DNA from: Antarcticibacterium sp. 1MA-6-2 | Lineage (GTDB): Bacteria > Bacteroidota > Bacteroidia > Flavobacteriales > Flavobacteriaceae | Assembly: GCF_021535135.1 (NCBI RefSeq) | Contig: NZ_CP091036.1 | Location: 2,294,001 to 2,358,000, forward strand | Direction of reading: 5' to 3' | DNA length: 64,000 nucleotides | Shown: positions 31,981 to 43,799 of the stretch, piece by piece | Layout of the letters: each line of letters opens with the position of its first letter | Numbering within the stretch: position 1 is the first letter of the stretch | Notes under the pieces: model-generated | Seen by the model: the letters and a program-made list of their open reading frames with translations, nothing else | Databases searched by the model: none | What the model was told of the DNA's origin: nothing | Made by a program: the position numbers and the translations under genes

Positions 31981-32286
31981 TCACACCTTAATCTCTACTT
32001 CTACCCCGCTTGGAAGCTCAAGTTTCATTAAAGCATCGATCGTCTTTGAAGATGAACTGTAAATATCCAGTAATCTTTTGTACGAGCTTAATTGAAATTG
32101 CTCTCTCGCCTTTTTATTAACGTGAGGAGAACGTAATACAGTAAAGATCTTCTTATGAGTAGGAAGCGGGATTGGCCCCGTTACTACAGCTCCCGTAGTT
32201 TTTACGGTCTTAACGATCTTCTCTGCAGATTTGTCTACCAGGTTGTGATCGTAGGATTTTAATTTTATTCTTATTTTTTGACTCAT
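31981..32286 (-). CDS. rpsJ: 30S ribosomal protein S10
   Basis: 101 residues: [18 protein letters not shown] start, [28 protein letters not shown] and [29 protein letters not shown]. Small-subunit head and transcription antitermination factor NusE. 10 bases after fusA. Confidence 0.98.
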   Translation of the reverse strand: MSQKIRIKLKSYDHNLVDKSAEKIVKTVKTTGAVVTGPIPLPTHKKIFTVLRSPHVNKKAREQFQLSSYKRLLDIYSSSSKTIDALMKLELPSGVEVEIKV

Positions 32287-32296
32287 GTCCCTATTA

Positions 32297-34404
32297 TTAA
32301 TCGTTTGTACCCTTTGCTGCTTTTATAACCTGCTCAGAAATATTTGAAGGTGTTTCAGCATAGTGAGAAAATTCCATTGTAGAAGTTGCACGACCAGAAG
32401 AAAGTGTTCTTAAAGTTGTTACGTATCCAAACATTTCAGAAAGTGGCACTTCAGCTTTAATAACTTTAGCTCCAGATCTGTCAGACATGTTATTAACCTG
32501 TCCTCTTCTTCTGTTTAAATCTCCAACGATATCACCCATGTTTTCTTCAGGAGTTACCACTTCAACTTTCATAATTGGCTCAAGGATTACAGCTCCGGCT
32601 TTTTTAGCCGCTACTTTATATCCCATTTTAGCTGCCAATTCGAATGAAAGCTGATCAGAATCCACCGGGTGGAAAGATCCATCCAGTAATTCCACTTTCA
32701 AAGTATCCATTTTGAATCCTGCTAAAGGACCACTCTTCATGGCTTCTTTAAATCCTTTTTCTACTGAAGGAATAAATTCTTTGGGAATACGACCACCTTT
32801 TACAGAGTCTACAAACTGAAGTCCCGGACCTTTAAAGTCCTCATCAGCCGGAGACATCTTAAAGATGATATCACCAAACTTACCACGACCACCCGATTGT
32901 TTTTTGTAAACCTCTCTGTGATCTGCATCTTTAGTAATTGTTTCTTTATATTCAACCTGAGGCTGACCTTCGTTCACCTCAACTTTAAATTCTCTTTTTA
33001 AACGATCTACAAGAATCTCAAGGTGAAGCTCACCCATTCCTGAAATAATTGTTTGACCTGAAGCTTCATCTGTCTTCACCTGGAAAGTTGGATCCTCTTC
33101 AGCAAGTTTTGCTAAAGCCATACCCATCTTATCCACGTCTGCCTTTGTCTTAGGTTCTACCGCGATACCAATTAAGTGTAGGGAAAGACATAGATTCAAG
33201 AACTATAGGATGTTTCTCATCTGTAAGAGTATCTCCAGTCTTAATATCTTTAAAACCAACAGCTGCTCCAATATCTCCTGCTTCAATTTTATTAATTGGC
33301 TCCTGCTTGTTAGCATGCATTTGATATATACGTGAAATACGCTCCTTTTTACCTGAACGTGTATTCAATACATAAGAACCTGCATCAAGAGAACCCGAAT
33401 AAACCCTAAAGAAAGCTAAACGACCAACGAATGGATCTGTAGCAATTTTAAAAGCAAGGGATGAAAAAGGAGAGTCTACATTTGGTTTTCTCTTTTCTTC
33501 CTGCTCAGTATCAGGATTAATACCTACAATAGCTTCAACATCTACAGGAGAAGGAAGATAACGCATTACTGCATCCAGCATCGCCTGAACTCCTTTGTTT
33601 TTAAATGAAGAACCACACATCATAGGAATAATAGACATATCTATTGTTGCAGCTCTAAGCGCAGCAATAATTTCATCTTCTGTAATAGAGTCTTCATCTT
33701 CAAAGAACTTTTCCATAAGAGCTTCGTCATACTCGGCAACTGCCTCTACAAGTTCAGCTCTATATTTATTTACATCCTCCATTAATTCCTGCGGAATATC
33801 AATGGTCTCGTAAGTCATCCCGTAATCATCCTCATTCCAGATAATAGCTTTCTTAGCAATAAGATCAACCACACCTTTAAAATCTACTTCATCACCAATT
33901 GGCACCTGAAGCGGAACCGGGTTACCACCTAGCATTTCTCTTACCTGCTTACACACGTTAAAGAAATCTGCTCCCTGACGGTCCATTTTGTTCACAAAAC
34001 CTAAACGTGGTACTCTATACTTATCCGCCTGTCTCCAAACAGTTTCAGATTGTGGCTCAACACCATCAACTGCACTGAAAAGAGCAACCATACCATCAAG
34101 CACACGTAATGAACGCTCTACTTCAACAGTAAAATCAACGTGACCAGGAGTATCAATTATATTTACGGTAAATTCCTGGTCGCGGTAATTCCACTTACAA
34201 TGAGTCGCTGCAGAGGTAATTGTAATACCACGCTCCTGCTCTTGCTCCATCCAGTCCATTGTTGCAGCACCATCATGTACCTCCCCAATTTTATGACTTA
34301 TCCCGGTATAGAAAAGGATACGCTCTGTTGTAGTAGTCTTACTAAGCATCAATATGCGCAGCAATACCTATATTTCTTGTAAATTTTAAATCTCTTTGTG
34401 CCAT
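32297..34404 (-). CDS. fusA: Elongation factor G (two frameshifts)
   Basis: GTPase that drives translocation. About 702 residues. [20 protein letters not shown] then, after a break at 34342-34346, [13 protein letters not shown]. The G domain shows [19 protein letters not shown] and NKMDRQGAD. The second break at 33171-33178 splits domain III, where [14 protein letters not shown] is expected. Domains IV and V are intact ([21 protein letters not shown]). The first break removes Gly of the P-loop (AHIDAGKT), giving GCT TAG. Both fit lost RCCGGT sites. Confidence 0.96.
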
Positions 34405-34409
34405 TTTTT

Positions 34410-34886
34410 CTAGAATCTAAAGTGAGAGAATGCTTTGTTAGCTTCAGCCATCTTATGAGTATCAACTCTCTTTTTCACAGCAGCACCTTCTTCTTTAGCC
34501 GCCGCAAGAACCTCTCCGGCAAGTCTCTGTGCCATTGATTTCTCGTTGCGTTTTCTTGAATAAGAGATCAACCACTTCATTGCAGTTGAAACCTTACGGT
34601 CTGGTCTAATTTGCATTGGAATTTGGAAAGTAGCTCCACCTACTCGTCTACTTCTTACTTCAACGTGTGGCATCACATTAGAAAGTGCATCTTTCCATAT
34701 TTCTAAAGCAGTCTTTTCGTCATTTTGTTTCTTTTCCTCTACGATCGCAATTGCATCATAAAATACTTTAAAAGAAACAGATTTTTTACCGTCCCACATC
34801 ATCATGTTAACGAAACGAGTCACTAACTGATCATTAAATTTTGGATCTGGTAAAATAGGCCTCTTTTTTGCCTGTCTTTTTCTCAT
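34410..34886 (-). CDS. rpsG: 30S ribosomal protein S7
   Basis: 158 residues: [27 protein letters not shown] start, [22 protein letters not shown] and [24 protein letters not shown]. Organises the small-subunit head. Between rpsL and fusA, the classical str order. Confidence 0.98.
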   Translation of the reverse strand: MRKRQAKKRPILPDPKFNDQLVTRFVNMMMWDGKKSVSFKVFYDAIAIVEEKKQNDEKTALEIWKDALSNVMPHVEVRSRRVGGATFQIPMQIRPDRKVSTAMKWLISYSRKRNEKSMAQRLAGEVLAAAKEEGAAVKKRVDTHKMAEANKAFSHFRF

Positions 34887-34957
34887 GTCTTCTTTTGGGT
34901 TTTTGTTATTGTACCATTAAAAGGATCTTACCTCTTAATTTAACTTCTAACTTTGTT

Positions 34958-35332
34958 TTACTTCTTTGGACGCTTTGCTCCGTATTTAGATCTACGTTGA
35001 GTTCTTCCTGCAACACCTGCGGTATCCAGGGCACCACGAACAATGTGATAACGAACTCCCGGCAAATCTTTTACCCTTCCACCTCTAACCAATACTATCG
35101 AGTGCTCTTGTAGATTGTGTCCTTCTCCAGGAATGTATGCGTTCACCTCTTTTCCATTAGTAAGTCTTACCCTTGCTACTTTACGCATAGCAGAGTTAGG
35201 CTTCTTAGGTGTAGTGGTGTAAACACGCGTACAAACTCCCCGTCTTTGAGGGCACGAATCCAAAGCAGCCGATTTACTCTTCTTGGTTATTTTGGCTCTT
35301 CCTTTTCGTACTAATTGTGAAATTGTTGGCAT
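34958..35332 (-). CDS. rpsL: 30S ribosomal protein S12
   Basis: 124 residues: [24 protein letters not shown] start, [63 protein letters not shown]. The two Lys sites tied to streptomycin resistance look wild-type ([15 protein letters not shown]). First gene of the super-operon. Confidence 0.98.
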   Translation of the reverse strand: MPTISQLVRKGRAKITKKSKSAALDSCPQRRGVCTRVYTTTPKKPNSAMRKVARVRLTNGKEVNAYIPGEGHNLQEHSIVLVRGGRVKDLPGVRYHIVRGALDTAGVAGRTQRRSKYGAKRPKK

Positions 35333-35387
35333 AATTTCTTTTACACTAATTATTGTTAAAAATTACCTCCCTATTTTTTAGGGTTGG

Positions 35388-35418
35388 CAAAGGTAGAAAT
35401 TAAAACCGATTAATCAAA
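35388..35418 (-). promoter_or_regulatory. Promoter of the ribosomal super-operon
   Basis: On the minus strand TTTG, 19 bases, TACCTTTG: an exact Bacteroidota sigma-ABfr style promoter. The start would lie about 45-50 bases before rpsL, and the leader holds a CCCTA/TAGGG pair and a GGGAGG stretch. It drives about 30 genes through rplQ. Confidence 0.75.
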
Positions 35419-35760
35419 TGATAAATGATTAATTTTCAAGGGAAAGAAGTATTTACTTTACAGGCTCCCCTGATAAAGCTCAAAAAAATTTGTTTTTTAT
35501 TGACGCACAACAAATAGTCGCCCAACAAATTTAATAAAATTGAATTATCACTTTTAAATAATCAACTGCAGCACACCCACTATAGATGATATAAGAGATA
35601 AACTGTAAAAGGCAATTACTTCTTTATATTTTAACATCTGTTCATTTTAATCCATGGAAAAAATCTTATTAGGACAAAATAGTTAAAATAAACTGTAGAA
35701 TTATTGTTGGATTAAGTTTTTATTAGCATTTTTGGCGTGGCTAATTCAAACATTCAAACA
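35419..35760. other. Intergenic region between rpsL and susC
   Basis: AT-rich. On the susC side I see TTG (about 35706) and a TTAGCATTTTTGG stretch that only loosely resembles TAnnTTTG. No anti-sigma or sensor gene is present, so control of the susC operon cannot be read here. Confidence 0.3.
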
Positions 35761-38700
35761 ATGAAAAACAAATTAAGTGGAATTCTAACACTATTATTAG
35801 TGTTAGTTGTGCAACTTTCGTTTGCACAACAAAAAACGATAACCGGAACGGTTACCGATGAAGGAGGTTTACCTTTACCTGGGGTAAACGTATTAATTGA
35901 AGGAACTACCAGAGGGGTTCAAACAGATTTTGATGGAAATTATTCCATCCAGGCCTCTCAGGGTGAAACCCTTGTATTCTCTTTCGTGGGCATGGAAACT
36001 GCAGAATATGTAGTAGGAAACATCGATGAGATCGATGTGGTACTAGCTCCAGATGCTGCCCAATTAGAAGAAGTAGTAGTCACCGCCTTTGGTATAAAAA
36101 GGGAAAAGAGAACCCTGGCTTATACAACCGAGACGGTTGGCGAAGAATTGCTAAACCAGGCGCAACCTGTAAGTGCTGCAAATGCTCTTGCTTAAAAGTA
36201 GCAGGTTTACAAATCAACGTTCAAAATAATGGTGTTAATCCGTCCTCTCAAATTATTTTAAGGGGTTTAAGATCTATAAGTCAAAGTAACAGTGCTCTTA
36301 TTGTTATTGATGGAATTATTGCTACTCAACAAACATTTGATGCTTTAAACCCTCAGGACATTGCTAGCCTTAACGTATTGAAAGGTGCCACTGCTGCGGC
36401 ATTATATGGATCACAGGCTAAGTAACGGTGCTATTATTGTAGAAACAAAAGCAGGAAATAATCGTGAAGCTTTTACAGTAGGATTAAATTCTGTTACAAC
36501 TTTTGAAACAGTAGCTTATATGCCTGAGTTTCAAAGTGAATACGGTATTGGTTGGGCAGGTGCCTATGACAATATTGAAAATACTAACTGGGGTCCAAGA
36601 TTTGATGGTCAATTAAGACAAATTGGACCAACATTCCCAGAAGGGTATCCTATTGACACTCAAATGGTACCTTACGCTCCTATACAAGACAACTTAAAAG
36701 ATTTTTACGACACGGGAATCACTTCGCAAAACACTGTTTATTTAAATGGTGGTGACGAACAGAGCTCTTTCCGTTTGTCCTTAGGAGACCTTAGAACTAA
36801 AGGTATTGTTCCTGATGATGAGTACAGAAAAAACAGTTTTAATGTTAGTGCTTCTCACAAATTAGGAGCTCTGGAATTACAGGCAACAGTAAATTACTTT
36901 ACTGACAAGACTAATGTAGTAGGTAGTAGAATTGGAGATCAGGACAGACCTCTATATTGGTTTGTTTTAAACACTCCTGCGAATATTCCTCTTTCTACCT
37001 ATAGAGATTGGGAAAATCCAAATAGTTATGCTTATGCTGACAACTATTTCAACGCCTATTATCAAAACCCTTACTGGGCTATAGGTACAAACAGAGATAA
37101 TGATCAAAGGAATGGTTTATTTGGAACCCTTACTGCAGATTATGAAATTAATGAATGGCTTAGTTTTACTGGTAGTGCTTAGTATAGAAAACCGTTCAGG
37201 AACTGGAAAAGACTGGAGAGCTGCCCAAAAATATAATGACGATTTACAGCCATCTCACTCCGACGTCTCATCTTTTGTAATTGATTCTGAATTTCAATAT
37301 AGAAATTATGAATTTAACGGAAGATTTAATGCAGACTTTGATATTACAGAAGACATAGGAATTGACGCAATTGTGGGTGCAACGACAAGAACTACTTCTT
37401 TAAGACAAAGTTCAATAAGGGCTGACAATTTAAGTATTGAAGGTTTTTATGATGTGTCTAACGGAACGGGAGTACCCACTATTGATGTTGATGAAACTGA
37501 AAGAAGATTGTACGGTGCTTACGGGGAAATAGTAGCTCAGTATAAAAACTTCTTCAGTGTTTCTGCATCAGGAAGATATGATGCAACTTCAACTCTTCCT
37601 GAAGCAGAAAGAGCTTATTTCTATCCTGCTTATGGTGCTTCTTTAATTTTGAGTGATGCAATTGAAGGTTTAAGAAACAACAACTGGTTGAATTATTTCA
37701 AAATATATGGTAATAATTCTACTGTATATAATGACTTAGCTCCATATGAGGTTAATGAGACTTATTCGCAATCCACCGGATTCCCTTTTGGTGGTCTAAA
37801 TGGTTTCTTCTTAAGCGGTACCGCTGTTGATTCAGACATTAAAAAGGAAAAGATCAACACAACAGAATTTGGTACAAATCTTGCTTTCTTCAGCAATAGA
37901 ATAACTTTAGATGCTGCTTATTTTAAAACCTTTTCTACAGACCTTATTACTTTTACTACCCCTTCAGTTGCTTCTGCATCTACGGAGTATTTGACAAATA
38001 TTGGGGAATTAGAAGGAGATGGTTTTGAGGTGAGTTTAGGAGCAAAGCTTATAAGAACAGAAGATTTTAGTTGGGATGTTAATGTGAACTATACCACTAA
38101 TAAAGTAGTAGTTAACGACATAGCTGAAGGTGTTGATGAAGTTACGGTTTGGAGTAGCGGTACTGGACAGGTCGGTATTTATGCTATTGTAGGTGAGGAA
38201 TTTCCTAGCATTAAAGCTTCTTCTTATGTAAGAGATCCCCAGGGAAGAGTAGTTGTGGATGAAGTAAGTGGTAATCCTGAAATTGGAGACCTAAAACTAT
38301 TGGGTAAAACAACTCCTGACTACATTGTGGGTCTTAACTCTCAGATCCAATATAAAGGTTTCTCCTTATCAGGAACTTTAGACTATAGAACAGGTCATGT
38401 ATATTACGAACAAGGTTCAGACGTTATGGAGTTTACAGGCCGTTCAATGGAATCTGTATCTGCTAACAGACAGGATTTTGTTTGGCCAAATTCTGTGATT
38501 AATACGGGTACAGATGAGAGCCCGGTATACGTAGAAAACACAAACATTCCTATTACAAATGGTAGGATGGAGTTTTGGAAAGATCATTTTCCCGAAATTA
38601 AAGAAAATTATATAAAGGATGCTACGGCTCTTAAAATCAGAGAAGTTGCTCTAAATTATTCTTTACCTAAAGAATTTTTAGGAGAGACTTTGACTGCTTT

Positions 38701-38878
38701 AAGAGTAGGTGTAGTAGGAAGAAATCTCTTAACCTGGTTACCAGCAGAAAATAGATTTTCTGATCCTGAATTTAACAACGCTAATACTGCTCAAAATGGT
38801 AATGCTATCGGTGTCGGGGGATATTTTCAATCTCCTCCAACCCGCTCTGTTGGGGTTAGCGTTAATGTAGAATTCTAA
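35761..38878 (+). CDS. SusC/RagA-family TonB-dependent outer-membrane transporter (three frameshifts)
   Basis: About 1,038 residues. Signal peptide MKNKLSGILTLLLVLVVQLSFAQ, CarboxypepD_reg-like domain (VTDEGGLPLPGVNVLIEGT, FDGNYSI), a TonB-box region LEEVVVTAFGI, plug domain (VAGLQI, ILRGLRS, LNVLKGATAAALYGSQA) and a long barrel ending ...VGVSVNVEF. Breaks at 36191-36198, 36418-36422 and 37178-37182, each at an Ala-Gly position that fits GCCGGT. Works with the SusD lipoprotein just downstream. The substrate is unknown because no hydrolase is in the operon. Confidence 0.93.
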
Positions 38879-38888
38879 AAAGAAAAAA

Positions 38889-40370
38889 ATGAAAAAATAC
38901 ACAAAAACAATTGCATTTATAGCATTGATATTTACGGCCTTTTCGTGTAGTGAATCGCTTAATATTAATGAGGATCCAAATAATCCTACTTCTGTATCAC
39001 CAGATCTTATATTATGATGGGACAGAATTACACGGCCATTATTGAAGAAAGAGACAGGGGGATAAACCACCTTGGGAATATGTTGATGTACAACTGGAGT
39101 CAGGCTGATGGTTTTTCCTGGTACACTGATGAATTTCAGTATTTAGTTACATCGACATTTTATGGAGCGATTTTTAATTACACTTATTCTAATCCTTTAA
39201 AACAATATCAGGCTATAGATAATCTGGAAGGAGATGAATTTGGTTACTACAAAGCTATTGCAAAGATTATGAAAGCTTATCATTTTCAAATCCTTGTTGA
39301 TACTTATGGGGATGTACCTTATACTGAAGCTCTTCAAAGAGGTGGAGACGCTACTCCTGCTTATGACGATGCGCAAATGATTTATGATGATTTAATTGTT
39401 CAATTAAATACAGCAATTGACCTAATTAATTCAACTGACGGAAATACAGAAATTACACCAGTAGTGCCGGGAGTTGATGATATCATGTTTGAAGGGGATA
39501 TGACCGCATGGAAACAATTTGCAAATAATCTTAAAGCTCGAATTTTAACTCGTGTATCGGATCTTTCTGATAAACAAAGTTTTATTCAAACTGAAATGGC
39601 AAAAACAGCGGAAGAGGGTTTTTACTTTGGGAATGTTAGCATTAATCCCGGATATTCACAGGATAATGATAGACAAAACCCTAAGTGGGATGATTTTGGT
39701 TTAGATGTAAGTGGATCTAAAACCTTAACTAACGATGCTACTGCAGCAACTCAATATGTATTAAATTATTTGACAACTACTGACGACCCGAGAATAGACC
39801 GTTTATTTGAAGAACCAGCTACAGGTCACTTAGGTATCCCACAGGGACTAACAGATTATGATGTCCCGGTTGTCGATGCATATATTCCTGCTAATGTTTC
39901 GAACATTGGACCAGGAATTTTAAAAAGTGCAAGTCAGGATGCAATAATTTATACTGAAGCTGAATTATACTTAAATCTAGCTGAGTTAGCATTTAAAGGT
40001 TTGTATTCAGGAGATCCACAGGAACTTTATGAATCTGGTATTCAGGCTTCATTTGACTATTTAGGTGCTTAGTGATGCTTCTTCATACTACAATCAAAAT
40101 GCGGCTAATATTGGTTGGTCTGCATCTTCAGACAAAATAGAAGCTATTATTACTCAAAAATGGATCGCAACTAACGGTATAAATGCTGAACAATCCTGGT
40201 ATGATTACAATAGAACAGGTTTTCCGGAGAATTTACCTATTTCACTTCAGGCAAGCACACCAGATCGTCCGGTGAGACTAGCATATCCGGCAAGTGAATT
40301 GACATCTAACGGAAATAATGTTCCATCACAACCAGATGTATTCAATACTAAGATATTTTGGGCTAATTAA
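38889..40370 (+). CDS. SusD/RagB-like (SusD-2 type) surface lipoprotein (two frameshifts)
   Basis: About 493 residues. Signal with lipobox FTAFSCS, then the family opening ESLNINEDPNNPT and YKAIAKIMKAYHFQILVDTYGDVPYTEAL, typical of SusD-like proteins with the TPR-like fold, and the ending QPDVFNTKIFW. Breaks lie at about 39011-39017 (Leu-Pro-Val with ACCGGT, or a lost A giving Leu-Met-Met) and 40068-40072 (GCTTAGT for GCCGGT, Leu-Gly-Ala-Gly-Asp). It caps the SusC channel and binds the ligand. Confidence 0.92.
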
Positions 40371-40381
40371 AATAAAATACT

Positions 40382-41221
40382 ATGAAACTAAATTTAAAAT
40401 TTTTAAGTATCGCTTTGGTAATAGGTACTCTTACCTCTTGCGTAATCGATGACGACGTCGTAGTAGGCGACATTACTGGTCCAAACCTGGCAAGTTTTAC
40501 TCAATCCTCAAAAGTACTGTCGGGGATAGCTAATGGTGAAGAGTACCAGGATAATATTGTCCTGGAGGTAAAAGGTCCTACTGTAGAAGAGATGAATGGA
40601 GATGTGGAGGTAATGGTTTCTGTAGATCCAGCCTCAACTGCTGTGGAAGGAACCCATTTTAGACTGGATTCTCAAACTATAACTCTAAAAGAAGAAGACA
40701 ACTACATTGGTAAATTGCCTATAACATTATTAACGGAAGGGATTGTTGCTCCTTTAGATGAAAGCCCTATACTCATCCTAAATGTAGAAAGTGCTACAGG
40801 TGAAAATGTAATAAACAATGGAAAGCCTTTAAAGATTAATTTAAATTACTTATGTAATTCAAAATTAGGCGGAGATTACAATGTAACAGTAAGATATGTT
40901 GCTGGTTATTTGGGAATCGATCAAACCATAAACTTTGTAGACACATTTACTGAAACTGGAACTGGCGAATATAGATCTGGTAGAGTTGGACATTGGACAC
41001 CAGACGCTTTAGGCGGTGAACCAGGATTTACTTTCTACGATATCTGTAATAATATCACAATTCCAGAACAAAATCTTGTTGATCTTTATTCCAACCTGGT
41101 AAAAGGTGTTGCAGGAGAAAGTTCTGTAAATCCCGAAACCGGAGTAATTACTATGAAGTACAATATATGTGCAGGTGGTAATTGTAGAGATTACACTGTA
41201 ACTTATACACCAATAAACTAA
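40382..41221 (+). CDS. SusE-like surface lipoprotein of the susCD operon
   Basis: 279 residues. Signal and lipobox LTSCVID, then a Calx-beta-like first half (VDPASTAVEGTHFRL) and a C-terminal beta domain with paired Cys (YLCNSK, CAGGNC). Starts 11 bases after susD, so it belongs to the same transcript. Probably sits on the outer surface and helps bind the substrate taken up by SusCD. The fold and ligand are inferred. Confidence 0.65.
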   Translation: MKLNLKFLSIALVIGTLTSCVIDDDVVVGDITGPNLASFTQSSKVLSGIANGEEYQDNIVLEVKGPTVEEMNGDVEVMVSVDPASTAVEGTHFRLDSQTITLKEEDNYIGKLPITLLTEGIVAPLDESPILILNVESATGENVINNGKPLKINLNYLCNSKLGGDYNVTVRYVAGYLGIDQTINFVDTFTETGTGEYRSGRVGHWTPDALGGEPGFTFYDICNNITIPEQNLVDLYSNLVKGVAGESSVNPETGVITMKYNICAGGNCRDYTVTYTPIN

Positions 41222-41226
41222 ACATC

Positions 41227-42147
41227 ATGAAGAATAAAGTATATAAATTATTTATGATCGCATCTGTATTCGCTATGTTCGCATGTGATTCAGAGCAGGC
41301 TGGTCAGGATGTGTCAGAACTTGGGTCAACGGATACTTATCCCACGCCTACATTTTCTTTTGATAGTCCCACCACCATTAATGAGGGAGATGAAACAGTG
41401 TTAACCTACACCGTTACATTTGATAAACCTATTGGAAGACCTGTAGACTTTGTACTGGTTCAAACCGGAGGAGATGCAACCTTACATGAAGATTTCGATT
41501 TTGTAAATGCTTCAGTACCAGCTTACGGCACCACGGCTAACCTTCAGGTTATTGTTTACAATGATGATATATTTGAAGGGTCTGAATCTCTGACATTTGA
41601 GGTTCAAAGAGGTAATTCTCTTGCAAATAAATATTTGATTCACCCGGAGACAGTTTTCCCGGAACCTATTACGGTTACAATTGAAAATTCTGTTTCAGAT
41701 GACTTAAAAGTAATTCTGGAATGGTCGGGATCATATGTGGGAACTGATGGTGTAGAACACGCTTTATGTGATCTGGATCTGGATCTGGAAATTTACGATT
41801 CTGCACTCGAAACAGTTTTAGCTAATAGTTATAGCAGTTGTCCAGAATCCATTTCTATTTCTCCCGGAGATTTAGAGGATGGAGTGTATTGGATTGTACC
41901 AAGTTTCTATAGCTATGCTGGCACTGTTGCCCCCGCTGAAAACTTTGACATTCCTGCAATGTTGAAATTTACTCAGGCAGGAGCAGAAGAAGTGGTTACA
42001 GAAGATATTTCTAACCTTTGGGATTACGAAACCGGAGGAGCTGCTGAAGAGGCTGAAGACGCTTATTTAGTGGAATATCAATTAACTGTTTCAGGTTCTA
42101 GCTTTACCATTACAAATTCAGAAGGTACCGTTGTTTTCGAACAATAG
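41227..42147 (+). CDS. Lipoprotein with Calx-beta-like repeat, susCD operon
   Basis: 306 residues. Signal and lipobox FACDSE. The N-terminal half holds a Calx-beta-type motif (INEGDETVLTYTVTFD, DATLHEDFDF, NDDIFEGSESLTFEV). The C-terminal half resembles a secreted beta-sandwich. Begins 5 bases after the previous stop and ends before a strong terminator, so it closes the operon. Function is unknown. Surface binding is likely. Confidence 0.65.
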   Translation: MKNKVYKLFMIASVFAMFACDSEQAGQDVSELGSTDTYPTPTFSFDSPTTINEGDETVLTYTVTFDKPIGRPVDFVLVQTGGDATLHEDFDFVNASVPAYGTTANLQVIVYNDDIFEGSESLTFEVQRGNSLANKYLIHPETVFPEPITVTIENSVSDDLKVILEWSGSYVGTDGVEHALCDLDLDLEIYDSALETVLANSYSSCPESISISPGDLEDGVYWIVPSFYSYAGTVAPAENFDIPAMLKFTQAGAEEVVTEDISNLWDYETGGAAEEAEDAYLVEYQLTVSGSSFTITNSEGTVVFEQ

Positions 42148-42170
42148 TTAATTAAAAATAATTAATTACT

Positions 42171-42200
42171 AAGCTGCCAGGGAAACCTGGCAGCTTTTTT
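42171..42200 (+). terminator. Terminator of the susCD operon
   Basis: AAGCTGCCAGG and CCTGGCAGCTT pair perfectly (11 bp) around a GAAA tetraloop, followed by a T tract. Confidence 0.9.
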
Positions 42201-42228
42201 ATTTATACCAATCAGATAAAATAAATAC

Positions 42229-42236
42229 TATCTTTG
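42229..42236 (+). promoter_or_regulatory. Putative -7 box directly before rlmB
   Basis: TATCTTTG matches TAnnTTTG and ends 5 bases before the rlmB ATG, so transcription would begin at or next to the start codon (leaderless). No clear -33 TTG. Confidence 0.35.
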
Positions 42237-42241
42237 CTATT

Positions 42242-42979
42242 ATGGAAGAAAACACTACTATTTTCGGCATACGAACCGTTATTGAAGCTATTGAAAGCGA
42301 AAAAAATATAGATAAGATCTATATTCAAAAAGGTCTCTCAGGACCCTTGATGCAGGAACTTCAGAAATTGGTAGGAAAACAGGAGTATAATATATCATAT
42401 GTTCCAGTAGAGAAACTTAACAAACTGGCGCAGGGAAACCACCAGGGAGTTGTAGCAAAAGTTTCTCCAGTAAAGTTTCAAAATCTGGAAGAGCTGGTTG
42501 CAAAAAGAATAGAAGAGGTAGGAACCCCTCCCCTTTTTCTTTTATTAGACCAGGTTACTGATGCTCGAAATTTCGGTGCAATAATTAGAACAGGAGAATG
42601 TTGTGGAGTAGATGCGATTATCATCCAGGGCAAAGGTGGCGCTCCCGTTAATGCAGACACTGTCAAAACTTCAGCCGGAGCAGTTTTCAACATTCCTTTG
42701 GTTAAAGTTAACCATATAAAGGATGCTATTTACTATCTACAGGCTTCAGGAATAAAAGTTGTTGCAGCGACAGAAAAAACAACTTCTCATTTGTATGAGT
42801 TAGATTTCTCTTTACCCGTAGCTCTCGTTATGGGGAGTGAAGAAAAAGGAGTTTCCTCCTCTATTTTGAAAATTGTAGATGAAACGGCAAAATTGCCAAT
42901 GTTCGGGAGTATTGCTTCTTTAAACGTCTCTGTAGCTTGTGGAGCATTCTTATATGAGATTGTAAGACAACGGATGTAA
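42242..42979 (+). CDS. rlmB: 23S rRNA 2'-O-ribose methyltransferase, RlmB-type SpoU enzyme
   Basis: 245 residues. N-terminal substrate-binding domain (FGIRTVIEAIESEKNIDKIYIQKGL), then the SPOUT knot with DQVTDARNFGAIIRTGECCGVDAIII, ALVMGSEEKGVS and LPMFGSIASLNVSVACGAFLYE. These match the RlmB subgroup that methylates a guanosine in the 23S P-loop. Monocistronic: a terminator lies just upstream and the next gene is convergent. Confidence 0.9.
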   Translation: MEENTTIFGIRTVIEAIESEKNIDKIYIQKGLSGPLMQELQKLVGKQEYNISYVPVEKLNKLAQGNHQGVVAKVSPVKFQNLEELVAKRIEEVGTPPLFLLLDQVTDARNFGAIIRTGECCGVDAIIIQGKGGAPVNADTVKTSAGAVFNIPLVKVNHIKDAIYYLQASGIKVVAATEKTTSHLYELDFSLPVALVMGSEEKGVSSSILKIVDETAKLPMFGSIASLNVSVACGAFLYEIVRQRM

Positions 42980-43034
42980 ACATCTTATTCTAATAATCCC
43001 AGTATTTTTTATCTTACAGGTCTAATATTATTTA

Positions 43035-43799
43035 TTACGAACCGTCATCTTCACCTGAACTTCTGTAAAAATATTTATATGTAACTTTCTGCTTCTGTTC
43101 CAGTCCTTCTTTTTCTATTTCTACATCTTCTTCCCTACTCTCAATAAAATTTCCCTTTTCATCAAACTGTCGCATAAATTCATCTTCCTCTTCTTTATAC
43201 TCCGGTGTCTCCCATTCAAACTTAGGTCTCTTCAGGATCTTCTGCTTAAATATAACAGCAAATAATAGTCCTACTGCCAGTCCTGATAAATGGCCTTCCC
43301 AGGAAATTCCCGGATCTACGGGAACTACAAACCAAACCATTCCTCCATACATGAAAACAACAATCAGGGAGAGCGCGATTAATCGATAGTATTTAGAGAA
43401 AATTCCCTTGAAAAACAGAAATGAAGCCAATAGGTAAATTACACCACTGGCACCTATGTGATTTGCAGGCCTACCAATAACCCAGGTTAACAGCCCTGTA
43501 AGTAATATACCATACAAAAGAACTTTCCACCTCACGTCTTTATAGAAATAGAAAAGAGACATAGATAAAACGAACAAAGGAATAGTATTATTAAATAGAT
43601 GTTTAATATCTGAATGGATAAAGGGAGAAAAAAGAATTCCTCTTAAACCTATAATTTCCCCAGGTCTTACACCTAAATAATTAAAATCAAAACCGAACCT
43701 GATCTCAAACCAGAATACGATCCATATAAGCAAAATGAACAATAATGGATAAGCCAGAACTCCCGGAGTAAAAACTAAATATTCATCCTTTTTTTCCAT
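43035..43799 (-). CDS. Rhomboid-family intramembrane serine protease
   Basis: About 254 residues, six membrane helices. Marks: SPFIHSDIKHLFNN (His-rich loop 1), HIGASGVIY with the catalytic Ser, and WEGHLSGLAVG with the catalytic His. A charged cytoplasmic tail of about 60 residues follows. I place the start at MEKKDEYLVF; an in-frame ATG 7 codons upstream (43820) is possible. Substrate unknown. Confidence 0.88.
   Translation of the reverse strand: MEKKDEYLVFTPGVLAYPLLFILLIWIVFWFEIRFGFDFNYLGVRPGEIIGLRGILFSPFIHSDIKHLFNNTIPLFVLSMSLFYFYKDVRWKVLLYGILLTGLLTWVIGRPANHIGASGVIYLLASFLFFKGIFSKYYRLIALSLIVVFMYGGMVWFVVPVDPGISWEGHLSGLAVGLLFAVIFKQKILKRPKFEWETPEYKEEEDEFMRQFDEKGNFIESREEDVEIEKEGLEQKQKVTYKYFYRSSGEDDGS

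Noticed and set aside
18100..35332. Ribosomal genes as true pseudogenes or a decaying duplicate operon
   Set aside because: Every gene is present once and in normal order, the sequence on each side of each break is well conserved, and the promoter and terminator are intact. Decay would not strike one motif only.
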